Source: Cylindrobasidium torrendii FP15055 ss-10 (Eukaryota; Basidiomycota; Agaricomycetes; Agaricales; Physalacriaceae). From it: a stretch of DNA of 18,467 nt. The stretch covers positions 1 through 18,467 of the forward strand of contig KN880810.1 of assembly GCA_000934385.1 (NCBI GenBank), written 5' to 3'. Position 1 is the first letter of the stretch, and every line of letters begins with the position of its first letter. Under the pieces are notes generated by a model. It ran no database searches, was not told the DNA's origin, and saw only the letters and a list, made by a program, of their open reading frames with translations. The translations under genes and the position numbers were made by a program. Below, one piece after another: positions 10,366 to 18,308 of the stretch.

Positions 10366-10405
10366 GGATGTTCCTGTCCACGTGCATCCCTTTGCTTTCA
10401 CTATC

Positions 10406-12371
10406 ATGGACCAACCCACGCAGTCTATACAGCTCATCGAGGCCGAGAGGGGCACTCGCGCCTTCAACGACCTCTTGAAAGAGCGCGCAGCGTGTCTAGA
10501 ACGCCGGAGCCCGAGAATGTACGAGATCCTCGTGACCGCTACGGGCGGCTGGATGGAGGACGATCCGCCCTGCCCGCCTGACATGGACGCGTTCACGTAT
10601 GCCGAGCTCGTCGACACTAACAATGCCAAAAATACCCGATTGGGTCTGGCTCAGGCAGAGTGGTACGCCAAGCACGGCGTAACCTTCGAACGCAAGGTGT
10701 CCGAAATACGAGCGCTCGAAGCGGTAGGCGCGCCCCCAGTTGCGACTGCGCCCACGATGACGCCTGCTGCGTCCACTGCAGCCATTTTGCCTGCTGCGCC
10801 GACTGCCTCGCCTACCGCCACGCCTGCTGCGCCCACCACCACGCCTGCTGCGCCCACCACCACGCCTGCTGCGCCCATCGCTGCGCCCACCCTCGCGCCT
10901 GCCCTACCTACTCCCACGCTTGCTGTACCCAGGCCTTTGGCTGCATCGCTGGAGCCGGTTGCGCCACTGCCGGCACCACGCGACGCGTCTCCTGCGATTG
11001 TCACACATGCTTCGGTGCCTCAAAATGCTCCTGCTTCAACTACACCTGTTGGTCAGCCTACTGCCCCTGCTACCACAACAACGCCCGCTGTCGTGTCAGC
11101 TCCGCCGGCTCGACCCACCACGGCCCCCACAGCTGCAACCGCGGTCCCTCCTGTGTCAGCCCCGCCAGTGCGCCCCTCTACGCCGGTGCAAGGCAAAGCT
11201 GCCGGCAAGAGGACACTCAGCAGTCCTGATGGCGCGTTGGAGCGTCCACGCAAGCGCGCCGACGTCACTTCAGGCGATTCCAACCCAGTCCTCGCTGTGC
11301 CTCCGTCGGGCACTTCTGCCGCATCCCGCTCCGGCGGCGCGGAAGAGGAAACCTCCCGCCCCATTGACCCGCGTACGTGCCTCGGCCATCCGTGAAGTTT
11401 TTGCTGACGTCAGCCTAACAGCGTGTGATTCTTGTTTGCACGATGGTATACAGTGTTTACCATACGAGCTTTCTTCGAACGTCAACGCGTGCAGAGAATG
11501 CAAGCGTCGCCGAAGAAAGTGCTCCGCCACGAATAGGCGAGAATATATCAACGCCGACGCCTGGCCGTCACCCGTCGGTACCCCAGATCCCGATGAAGTC
11601 CAGATTCTCGACACAATTGCCCTCCCTTCTGCTGCGCCGTTGCTCGCTTCCGCTCTCAGTGCAGGTCCCGGTCACCGTCCCGTCAATGCGCGTGGTTGGC
11701 TTGCGGCTCACAAGCGGTCCGCAGACATGTACGTTCTTGCGAAGGGTGCTGCGCTTGGTCTTGTCCCCACTGCATACGTCGCCCAACGATACCGGGAGTT
11801 TTACGGTGGAGACAGCACATGGGATGAAGCGCTGCTTCCACGCGACTCTGTTGGTGCCAGTGGACCGCACAACTCCGCAAGTTCCAAACAACGCAACTCT
11901 GCCAATGCCGAAGAGCCTCAGTCCGCCGGCACCAAACAGCGCGATTCCGCCGGCACTAAACAGCGCGATCCCGCCGGTTCCAGTGGAAGGCATGACGCTG
12001 CCAGTTCCAGTGGACAGCGTGGCCCAGTGGGTCATCGTGCCCAGCATAACAAAGCGGGTGGACAGCACGCCCAAGCGGGTCCCAGTGCCCAGGGCGGAGC
12101 TCATGGCAGCGGCGCCCGCGTCGCATCGACTAGTGTATGTGGTGTCGGTGGCGACCTCGAACCTGCTAACTGAAGTTTTCAGGGCCGCCCACAGCCCCGT
12201 CCAGCTCGCAACTCTCACCGCCGCCTGCCCTCCTCATCCTCCGGCTCTTCGGAGAAGTCCTCCGGCTCCTCGGAGGACGAGAACAACATGCATGACTCGG
12301 TGATTGGCAGCGGGTTCTTTGATACGCAGGCGGTGGAGGATAACGACGACGATGTCCAGATGGCCGACTAG
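10406..12371 (+). CDS. Paralog A: NTD - Zn2Cys6 - CTD regulator-like protein
   Basis: Exons 10406-11372, 11422-12134 and 12183-12371 (introns 49 and 48 nt, branch sites GCTGAC and GCTAAC) join in frame to 622 residues. Residues 17-105 are the family NTD (RAFNDLLKERA ... GGWM ... EWYAKHG). Residues 110-300 are a Pro/Ala/Thr-rich linker with 21-nt tandem repeats, followed by a basic stretch (ERPRKRADV) that could be a nuclear localisation signal. The first intron lies immediately before the zinc cluster: Cys 324, 327, 334, 346, 349, 356, spaced C-x2-C-x6-C-x11-C-x2-C-x6-C as in GAL4-type Zn2Cys6 DNA-binding domains, with Lys/Arg before the last Cys. The family CTD is at 414-458 (VPTAYVAQRYREF). 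A Ser/Gln/Gly-rich repeat region follows, then an acidic tail ending DNDDDVQMAD. No fungal middle-homology region is seen. Role as transcriptional regulator is inferred. Confidence 0.85.
10820..10882 (+). repeat. 21-nt tandem repeat, three units, in paralog A
   Basis: Three head-to-tail units encoding T-P-A-A-P-T-T-type heptads; the first two are identical and the third differs at its end. They sit in the Pro/Ala/Thr linker. Confidence 0.85.
11925..11972 (+). repeat. 24-nt tandem duplication in paralog A
   Basis: Two units encoding AGTKQRDS and AGTKQRDP differ at only two bases. They lie within the low-complexity stretch between the CTD and the acidic tail; more diverged copies flank them. 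Confidence 0.8.
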
Positions 12372-13042
12372 GCGAGGCTTGTTCGTACAATATATACTCA
12401 CGCATTTATTTCTACGTGTCCGTCGGCCCTTTTAGTATTCAATGTTGATGTTCGTTTGTGTCTGTTCTGCGCGTGTGGCGCCCGTGCCCATAGCTACACG
12501 ACGCCACTTACGGCGTCTGACGCCTTGGAAAATGCGCATTGAGAACGCAGCGTGTTGGCGGATCCATATGCCGCAATCTATGATACCGCATTCATGACAT
12601 CGGCTGGAAGCAGCTCGAAGAAGTCATAGGCTTAGCGCGCGTTCGTGGCCGGGGCCATCTCAGGGGTTCGCCGCTCTGGGGTTCTAACGCAAGTTTGCCG
12701 GCGGGGAACGTCTGGTTTGTCCGATCCCTGCACCGCACAGTGCCAACCGGCGTCAGTCTAAACTTAAACTGTACCTTTTCGCTCTGGCCTTTTCTCTTAC
12801 ATTGTACCAATAGGCTTGCGAGTCGTGACACACGGCTTTCGAAAACGCTGTAACACACGTTCCCTGCCCATTTCCCCAGCCACAGTAATGTTGGGTTCGT
12901 TTGGGCCGTGGGCACCCTGGTCGCCACGCCAGAGTGAGAACCAGGGGCGAATGTGTGTCAAATGAATGGAGTGCGCCAGACACATGAATATGGCAAAGCG
13001 ATGGGATGACCGTGCACCCCGAATGTGGCGTGCCATGTAAGT

Positions 13043-13061
13043 CGGCACCCCGGCACCTCGG
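13043..13061 (+). promoter_or_regulatory. Triple CGG direct repeat (CGG-N5-CGG-N5-CGG) before paralog B
   Basis: CGG triplets at 13043, 13051 and 13059 are spaced exactly 8 nt apart and end 12 nt before the TATA box. Zn2Cys6 proteins commonly contact CGG triplets in direct or inverted pairs. The second and third units read CGGCACCTCGGCT, nearly the same as the site before paralog E. Confidence 0.45.
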
Positions 13062-13073
13062 CTCACAAGTGCG

Positions 13074-13081
13074 TATAAAAG
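13074..13081 (+). promoter_or_regulatory. TATA box of paralog B
   Basis: TATAAAAG, 73 nt upstream of the ATG at 13147. It supports a gene that starts here rather than one with additional upstream coding exons. Confidence 0.65.
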
Positions 13082-13146
13082 GACATGTGTCTCTGGACGC
13101 TCTAGGACCAGAACCACCACCACCACCACCATCAAGTTCTATCAAG

Positions 13147-13862
13147 ATGCAGAGTACGTCTGTTTACCACGATATATGCGGCAATTGACTGTAATTTCAG
13201 AGTGTTCCCGATGCGAAAGATATTCGCTTCCCTGCAACTACAAGAAACCACAGTGCACTTTCTGCGCCAACGATGCCAAAAAGTGTACATACACTCAGAA
13301 GATCGTCCAGGGTCTGCAGAGGGTGCCGTCTGGAGCGCAGCCCGCCTCTGAGGTCAAAAAGGGCGCCGCTTCGGAGACCAGGCCCGCCACTTCGGAGACC
13401 AAGAGACCCGCCACTTCGGAGACCAAGAGACCCGCCACTTCGGAGGCCAAGAGGCCCGCCACTTCGGAGGCCAAGAGGCCCGCTACTGGGGAAGGCAAGA
13501 AGTCCGCCATTGCTAGGCCCGCCGATATGGAAGGACAGAGGCCCGCCGTCGCCGACCGCAAGAAGCCCGCCGCCGGTCCCAAGATGCCCGTCGCTGACAA
13601 GAGCGCTTCCGCCGCGGGCAGGAGCGGCACACAGGTCGTATCGTCTGTCGTCGACCCCAGGACAGAGATCCTGGTGAGCGGACTTAAGCGAACAAACGAG
13701 CTGAACATGCTGCTTGATGGCGCCAGAGTCGGGGCGATTCCTATGGGCTATGCTAAGCATCGATTTGACGCGTTCTTGGACACGTTCCCTGACTATGCGG
13801 GGTGGGAGCGGTCCGCAGCAGCGACTGCCTCCGTTCGCAACTCCTCCTCGCGCCGCTCCTAA
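13147..13862 (+). CDS. Paralog B: Zn2Cys6 - CTD, lacking the N-terminal domain
   Basis: A seven-base first exon (13147-13153, ATG CAG A) is joined across a 47-nt intron (GTACGT...TTTCAG) to exon 13201-13862, giving 222 residues. The protein opens with MQK and goes straight into the zinc cluster: Cys 4, 7, 14, 21, 24, 31, spaced C-x2-C-x6-C-x6-C-x2-C-x6-C, an exact GAL4-type pattern. Residues 60-101 are tandem RPATSE(T/A)K octads, followed by a Lys/Ala/Pro linker. The family CTD is at about 160-205 (AIPMGYAKHRFDAFL). The NTD found in A, C, D and E is absent. It may bind DNA without the partner or dimer function the NTD provides; that is inference. The tiny first exon is easy to miss; without it the reading frame has no ATG before the cluster. 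Confidence 0.85.
13374..13499 (+). repeat. 24-nt tandem repeat, about five units, in paralog B
   Basis: Units encode RPATSETK or RPATSEAK. Two adjacent units share the GAGACC form and two the GAGGCC form, so duplication occurred in steps. The outer units are diverged. Confidence 0.85.
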
Positions 13863-13920
13863 TTGTGTACTCGTATAATGTAGTCGACGCCGGCAAATAC
13901 ACGATGTCATTGCGCCGCAT

Positions 13921-13931
13921 CGGATCAGCGG
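13921..13931 (+). promoter_or_regulatory. CGG-N5-CGG direct repeat before paralog C
   Basis: CGGATCAGCGG ends 17 nt before the TATA-like box of C. It has the same spacing as the repeats before B, D and E. Confidence 0.4.
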
Positions 13932-13948
13932 CAAAGGCCGAGCGTGAT

Positions 13949-13957
13949 TATTAAAAG
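13949..13957 (+). promoter_or_regulatory. TATA-like box of paralog C
   Basis: TATTAAAAG, 46 nt before the ATG at 14003 and only about 90 nt past the stop codon of paralog B. Confidence 0.4.
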
Positions 13958-14002
13958 CCACGGCCGTGACTCGGTGTGACTCTCCCTCTCGTGGCTACCA
14001 CC

Positions 14003-14857
14003 ATGGCCAGCAACGCACGCGCTGTCAATGATGCCCTCAAAGCCAAGGCGTTCATTGTTGAGGTGCACGCACCGGCGCTATACCAAGCCCTGCTGACCTC
14101 GATTGGCGGATGGCTGAAGGAAGTACCGTCGGAGTGTCCAGCGGACAAAGACGTGTTTGATTTCATGATGGAGGTCGAGGCAATCGAGGCCGAGAATCTG
14201 ACGATAGCAACCCGGCAGGCAGCGTGGGTCGCCAAGCGTGGGGCTACCCTTGATCAGAAGGTGGCGCAGTTACAACGCTCCGCAACATCGGCAGCATCTC
14301 GGAACGACGCCGTTACCGGTACAGACACCTGCGTCCTTTCCCGCCAGCATGATGACGCACAAACTGCGGAAGGCGTAACCGGATCGTGGTCCAAGTCGGA
14401 TTCTTTGCCAGAACACGCCCCTTCCAGCGGTGTCTCCGTCTTACTGGGGCCCGTCACGACATCTCCGCCGGCTCACTCCTGTTCTCCAACTCCAGCACCG
14501 GTGACACCTATCTCTCTGGACCTGCCTGATGCTGCGGTGTCGCCATTCACCCCATCTCCGCCGCCATCAGGACCATCATCACCCTGGCATGCTAGCCTGC
14601 AGCACTCCATCCCGGATCTCATTGGTGCAGCTACCGCCAGCCGGTGGAAAACTAATCCGTCAACCCTGAGTGTTCGCGAGTGGCTACAAACCCAACGTCA
14701 ATATCTCAGGCTTGCGACCATTGCCAAAGGCGCCGGGGCCAGTCTTGTGCCAGGGGATTACGCTGCCCAGAAGGTCGCGGAGCTTTTCGGACAGTATCCA
14801 TCATGGACCGCGTGTCAGGCGGACGAAGCTGAGCGCATTGCCTTCGGTGCAGACTAG
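14003..14857 (+). CDS. Paralog C: NTD - linker - CTD, without a zinc cluster
   Basis: Single exon of 284 residues. The ATG at 14003 has a strong context (ACCACCATGG). The family NTD is at 5-92 (RAVNDALKAKA, IGGWLKE, AAWVAKRGATLDQKVAQL), closest to E and A by eye. Residues 93-205 are a Ser/Pro/Thr-rich linker. The CTD is at 224-270 (EWLQTQRQYLRL ... LVPGDYAAQKVAELF). Where A, D and E carry the Zn2Cys6 cluster, C has only isolated Cys (110, 160) and no CxxC, so it should not bind DNA by itself. I looked for an intron that could hide the cluster and saw none. If the NTD or CTD mediates oligomerisation, C could act as a partner or competitor of the DNA-binding paralogs; this is inference. Confidence 0.85.
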   Translation: MASNARAVNDALKAKAFIVEVHAPALYQALLTSIGGWLKEVPSECPADKDVFDFMMEVEAIEAENLTIATRQAAWVAKRGATLDQKVAQLQRSATSAASRNDAVTGTDTCVLSRQHDDAQTAEGVTGSWSKSDSLPEHAPSSGVSVLLGPVTTSPPAHSCSPTPAPVTPISLDLPDAAVSPFTPSPPPSGPSSPWHASLQHSIPDLIGAATASRWKTNPSTLSVREWLQTQRQYLRLATIAKGAGASLVPGDYAAQKVAELFGQYPSWTACQADEAERIAFGAD

Positions 14858-15338
14858 TTAGTCTCGTAAACGCGTACATACAATGAGGTACGAGTAACCG
14901 TTGGTATATAGCCTAGCCTTTCTATGGGAGAACATGAAAGACCAGCCGGTGACCACGAGGAATTGTCATTAGGCCGATGGCGCACTTGACCGGAAATGGT
15001 CGGAATGCGTGAATCGCAGTGTCCTAGTCCCGCTGCGCGCCGTTCGGCGCACTTGAGAACCCGAATGACAAGCAGCAGATATTCGCCACTGATACCGAAC
15101 CTCTTGCTATGCCGACCGGCATACGTGAATTTGCAACGCAGCGATAACTTACTGAACTACATACAAGGCGAAAAACTGCTTCGCGCTGTAAACGCGCGCT
15201 TGCCTTCAAGGAGCCACGTGGCCCACAGCTACATACATCACGTGGTAATCATCGCACGATGGTGACTCAAGTACGCAACCCCGACCGCGCCTTTTTTCCA
15301 ACACGGCGGATGCATTTTGACACTGCATATCACGTACA
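14858..15338. other. Convergent intergenic region between paralogs C and D
   Basis: It contains 3' flanks only. I see a 16-nt near-palindrome (TATGCCGACCGGCATA, 15108-15123) and two CACGTG hexamers, but no gene, promoter or paralog relic. Confidence 0.5.
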
Positions 15339-16172
15339 CTACTTTCTGGTTATCGCCTGCGCCGACTGCCATTGCTGCCACTCCCAACACGTGTCTAAAT
15401 ACTTCGCATACTCCGCTTTGACGAACTCCTTGGGAACAACCCCGTTGGCACATCCAATGGCCATAAGCGAAAGCTTTCTCTGCGTGTCCATATCCTGAAT
15501 TAGGTCATCCACGGTGATAGGAGGCGCAGTGACGACGGCTGGCTGGGCGGTTCCTCGTTTCACGCAGACCAGGCCGAAGAGCCCGCACCGTGTGCATTCA
15601 TCGCTCGAACCCAGTATTGTGCATTGTCGTCCTCGTGCGTGGCAAGCGTTACAAGCGATAGGAATATGAGCGTGATTGTGTTTCAACGATGACCGCCACC
15701 AACCTTGAGACGCAGCAGCCGAGAGCCTGGGTGTAAATACTGGTGACCGCAACTTCTGCTGCTGTGGCCCGTTAGCCAGGAGGCTGTCAAGAGTTGGCAG
15801 CCGCTTGGTAGGCCGCGCGTCGACATCGTTGGTACCGTCGCTGTCGCTGACAGGGGCAAACCGATACATGGAGGACCGGACATCCGACAATGCCTGCGAC
15901 ACCGCGCCCAATCTGAGCTTCTGGTCAAGGTCCTTCCCGTGCGCTTCGACCCAACTCTTCTGGCGCTTGGCGACCCAGCAGTTGAAGCGGATGTCCGACT
16001 CATACTTTTCTTGTGTCATGCCTGGCGGGCACGACTCCGGGACATCCTTCATCCAGGGAGCCAACCCTTTGATCATAGCCTCATGAGTTTCAGGGAAGAG
16101 GGCCTGGATTTCTTCAGCCTGCGCCCGTAGAACATCGTTGAGGGTGCGCTCGTTGGGGCCCAATTCGAGCAT
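15339..16172 (-). CDS. Paralog D: NTD - Zn2Cys6 - CTD regulator-like protein
   Basis: Single exon on the minus strand, 277 residues, TAG stop at 15339-15341. The NTD occupies 8-90 (RTLNDVLRAQA, APWMKDVPESCPP, KSWVEAHGKDLDQKL); it has APW where the other members have GGW. The linker is short. The zinc cluster is Cys 174, 177, 184, 193, 196, 203 with spacing C-x2-C-x6-C-x8-C-x2-C-x6-C; its second half (GLFGLV) lacks the basic residues seen in A and E, so DNA affinity or specificity may differ. The CTD at 222-268 (CANGVVPKEFVKAEYAKYL) resembles the fragment F at the right edge most. D is transcribed towards C and away from E. It is the most compact complete member of the family and the best template for defining module borders. 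Confidence 0.88.
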   Translation of the reverse strand: MLELGPNERTLNDVLRAQAEEIQALFPETHEAMIKGLAPWMKDVPESCPPGMTQEKYESDIRFNCWVAKRQKSWVEAHGKDLDQKLRLGAVSQALSDVRSSMYRFAPVSDSDGTNDVDARPTKRLPTLDSLLANGPQQQKLRSPVFTPRLSAAASQGWWRSSLKHNHAHIPIACNACHARGRQCTILGSSDECTRCGLFGLVCVKRGTAQPAVVTAPPITVDDLIQDMDTQRKLSLMAIGCANGVVPKEFVKAEYAKYLDTCWEWQQWQSAQAITRK

Positions 16173-16212
16173 GTTAGGAGATGGTAGTTGTTACAAAGAG
16201 AGGGAAGCCGCT

Positions 16213-16219
16213 CTATATA
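16213..16219 (-). promoter_or_regulatory. TATA box of paralog D
   Basis: The minus strand reads TATATAG about 40 nt upstream of the ATG at 16172. Confidence 0.6.
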
Positions 16220-16298
16220 GCGCAGCGGTGTTTGTTCGTGCTTTGCTCAATGTCAGTGACAAACAAGTGCCCACTTCCAAGTCTTCAGAGCACTATCA

Positions 16299-16309
16299 CC
16301 GCACTACCG
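16299..16309 (-). promoter_or_regulatory. CGG-N5-CGG direct repeat upstream of paralog D
   Basis: On the minus strand the sequence is CGGTAGTGCGG, about 80 nt upstream of the TATA box of D. The spacing equals that before B, C and E, though it lies farther from its TATA box than theirs. Confidence 0.35.
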
Positions 16310-16732
16310 GACTGTGATCGGACAGAATTTGTAAATCCACATTGACGCCCAATCTTTGCGAAGATTTTCTTTTGTTCCTTAGAGCATATTACTTGGAGGC
16401 CGAATCAACTTTTGGCTAAAGTCTGTATTTTTGAAAGAGTCGCAGAAATTCGGACCCTGCTCTGACTTTACACCCTGCGCTTCAGGCGCATGCGGAGTCT
16501 GACCGCGGGAAACCCGCCAGACTGATAGAAAAGTTGCCTCGGAGCCCAGCACGGTTCAGAGATCGTAAAGATCCCGCATAAAGCACACTAGGCCGAAGGA
16601 ATGCCTGAAATATTTAAAGCGTAAAATGCTCAATTTTCTGGCGAATATTTACTTTTCGGCCATAATATGCTCTACAGTTAGTTAGTCTCCCCTGTATTAG
16701 CCGTCGTATCCTGGCTGACGTCATTTCGTTGA

Positions 16733-16743
16733 CGGCATCTCGG
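16733..16743 (+). promoter_or_regulatory. CGG-N5-CGG direct repeat before paralog E
   Basis: CGGCATCTCGG stands 10 nt before an A/T-rich AAATAAAA stretch (16754-16761) and 63 nt before the ATG. Extended to CGGCATCTCGGCT it differs by one base from the site before paralog B. Confidence 0.45.
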
Positions 16744-16806
16744 CTGATCTGCCAAATAAAACGAACGCGATCATGATGATGTGTCCTGTCTCTGTTCAGG
16801 CCTACC

Positions 16807-18075
16807 ATGTCTAGCATCGACACTGCAGCTCGCGCACTGAATGACTCCCTCAAAGCCAAGGCATCGCTTCTCCAGAAACACAAGCCGCACATGTACAACG
16901 CTCTCATAGATGGCATCGGCGGTTGGCTGCAGGACGACCCAGAGCGCCCGGCAGAAATGTCGCTGCCTGCCTTTGCCGAGATTATGTTCAACGTTCTGTC
17001 GCATAACGTAGAAACAGCCGAGAAGCAAGCTGTCTGGTATTCTCAACACCACGAGGTGCTGAATCGCACAATCGCGCAACTGACAGGCAAGGTGGGGAGC
17101 ACTCTCAGCGAACAAGAGTGCGGTGATTCTTCTTCTGCGGCTGCACATTTACATCGTGGCCGTGACCGCCGCAAGGCGCAATCATTCGTGCAGTTGGAGT
17201 CTGCAGACGATGCCGTGGGCCCCTCTGCGGCAGTCAACATGGCCGAGCAGTCGCCGTCTACACCCCCGGAGCTATTAGCTTTGCTCCCGCCTGAGCTCTT
17301 GCACTTGCCGTCGCCCGCACCGGCATCCTCACCATCCCCGCCACCTGCTATGGCCCCGCAAGCACGTCAGGCTCAACGCATGCGGCAGACTTCGCGAAGG
17401 GTCCCATCCACCACTGCTGACAATGCTTCCAGTCGGGCTAGTACGTACACGCCTCTCATCCCCTCCGTTGACTTACATGCTGTCGTGATAGCGTGTGCTC
17501 AGTGTGCCAAGGCCGATGAGCCGTGCCAGGTCCTTAGCCGCTATGGCAAGGCCTGCAGCCGGTGCCGGTCACGCAGAATCGCCTGTTCATTGGTGCCGCC
17601 TCGCCCGCAAAATCAGCCGGCGCGTCGTCCCGCCGCACAGCAAGACACGCAAAAGCAATCAGCGGTTTCGGCGGGGTTGCCGGATGCGAAGGATGACGAC
17701 ATTGATATGAGTCCCGCCGCACAGCAAGACACGCAAAAGCAATCAGCGGTTTCGGCGGGGTCTCCGGATGCGAAGGATGACGACATTGACATGAGCGGTT
17801 CTGCGAATGCCGTGTTCGCAGATCTTGTCGCTTCCGGAACCGCAGGCATCAACACATGGCTGCTGGGGCAAATGCAATCCACGGAGCTCGGTGTTCTCGC
17901 ACTCGCGGCAGAACATGGTGTTGCGCCCATCGCCTACGTCGCGCGCAGGTTTGAGGAAATGCTCCGCACCCAGCCAGACTGGGAAGACTTCCAGGATGGC
18001 TCACTGCATTGGTTCCGCGCCGAGGACTTGGACTCAGACATTGATGTTAATTCATTTGCGCGCGGATGTGCGTGA
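16807..18075 (+). CDS. Paralog E: NTD - Zn2Cys6 - CTD regulator-like protein
   Basis: Single exon of 422 residues; ATG at 16807 in the context CTACCATG. The NTD is at 8-95 (RALNDSLKAKA, IGGWLQDDP, QAVWYSQHH). Residues 100-220 are a Ser/Pro/Ala linker with basic patches. The zinc cluster is Cys 230, 233, 240, 250, 253, 260, spaced C-x2-C-x6-C-x9-C-x2-C-x6-C, with RSRR in the second half as in DNA-binding GAL4-type clusters. An 84-nt tandem duplication gives two 28-residue units ending DDDIDMS at 275-330. The CTD is at 350-396 (EHGVAPIAYVARRFEEML), followed by an acidic end. D is divergent from E; E converges on fragment F. The A/T-rich AAATAAAA about 45 nt before the ATG is a weak TATA equivalent. 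Transcriptional role is inferred from the cluster. Confidence 0.88.
   Translation: MSSIDTAARALNDSLKAKASLLQKHKPHMYNALIDGIGGWLQDDPERPAEMSLPAFAEIMFNVLSHNVETAEKQAVWYSQHHEVLNRTIAQLTGKVGSTLSEQECGDSSSAAAHLHRGRDRRKAQSFVQLESADDAVGPSAAVNMAEQSPSTPPELLALLPPELLHLPSPAPASSPSPPPAMAPQARQAQRMRQTSRRVPSTTADNASSRASTYTPLIPSVDLHAVVIACAQCAKADEPCQVLSRYGKACSRCRSRRIACSLVPPRPQNQPARRPAAQQDTQKQSAVSAGLPDAKDDDIDMSPAAQQDTQKQSAVSAGSPDAKDDDIDMSGSANAVFADLVASGTAGINTWLLGQMQSTELGVLALAAEHGVAPIAYVARRFEEMLRTQPDWEDFQDGSLHWFRAEDLDSDIDVNSFARGCA
17629..17796 (+). repeat. 84-nt tandem duplication in paralog E
   Basis: Units 17629-17712 and 17713-17796 differ at about four bases and keep the reading frame (28 residues each, beginning PAAQQDTQKQ). 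The near-identity points to a recent duplication. Confidence 0.95.
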
Positions 18076-18259
18076 GTCTCGCGATGGTGCATTTTAAAGC
18101 ATAGATAGAGTAGGCCCGGCAGTATGTTTTTAACCCGGCGACCTTTTTAAATTCATTAATCCGTCAATGCTCGGCAGCAGTCAAATATGCGCCGCAATCC
18201 TTTTGCGCCGCTTTGCGATTTCACACTTCAGCGACACCGTAAAGCTTGTGTCATTCTCG

Positions 18260-18274
18260 ATGCCATTATGGCAT
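18260..18274. repeat. Perfect short palindrome between convergent genes E and F
   Basis: ATGCCAT-T-ATGGCAT, two 7-nt arms around one base, lies in the 233-nt region between the stop codons of E and F. It may be part of a 3' processing or termination structure, but nothing in the sequence proves that. Confidence 0.4.
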
Positions 18275-18308
18275 ATGCGCGACACAGAAAAATGTGTGGT
18301 ACTGTACC

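Larger units (their letters stand above)
8246..10405. other. Gene-poor region between the SNF2-like gene and the paralog cluster
   Basis: I see no convincing gene here. The left 200 nt are the leader and promoter of the SNF2-like gene, and the right 60 nt the promoter of paralog A. Between them lie two decayed inverted-repeat elements (8795-9084 and 9926-10296) and a short inverted repeat with 10-nt stems (GCCGGATGTT, 9713-9722 and 9747-9756). Reading frames at 9287-9592 and 9516-9806 show neither domain nor splice support. Confidence 0.6.
12372..13146. other. Intergenic region between paralogs A and B
   Basis: This holds the 3' flank of A, a short hairpin (GACGCC/GGCGTC, 12500-12517) and the promoter of B at its right end. 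No gene, splice-supported frame or paralog relic was found in either strand. Confidence 0.6.
16173..16806. other. Divergent intergenic region between paralogs D and E
   Basis: This 634-nt region carries the promoters of D (left, minus) and E (right, plus), each with a CGG-N5-CGG repeat. A GCGGG/CCCGC hairpin with an AAA loop lies near 16505-16518. No gene was found. Confidence 0.6.

Noticed and set aside
10325..10405. Upstream in-frame ATG at 10325 as start of paralog A
   Set aside because: It lies before the TATA box at 10358-10365, and the family NTD begins only after the ATG at 10406.
11425..12303. 292-residue plus-strand frame overlapping paralog A exon 2
   Set aside because: It is a shadow of the exon carrying the Zn2Cys6 cluster and CTD in another frame.
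13197..13961. Long antisense frame (254 residues) opposite paralog B
   Set aside because: It mirrors the tandem repeats of B; codon-repeat structure keeps several frames open. No family match or promoter.
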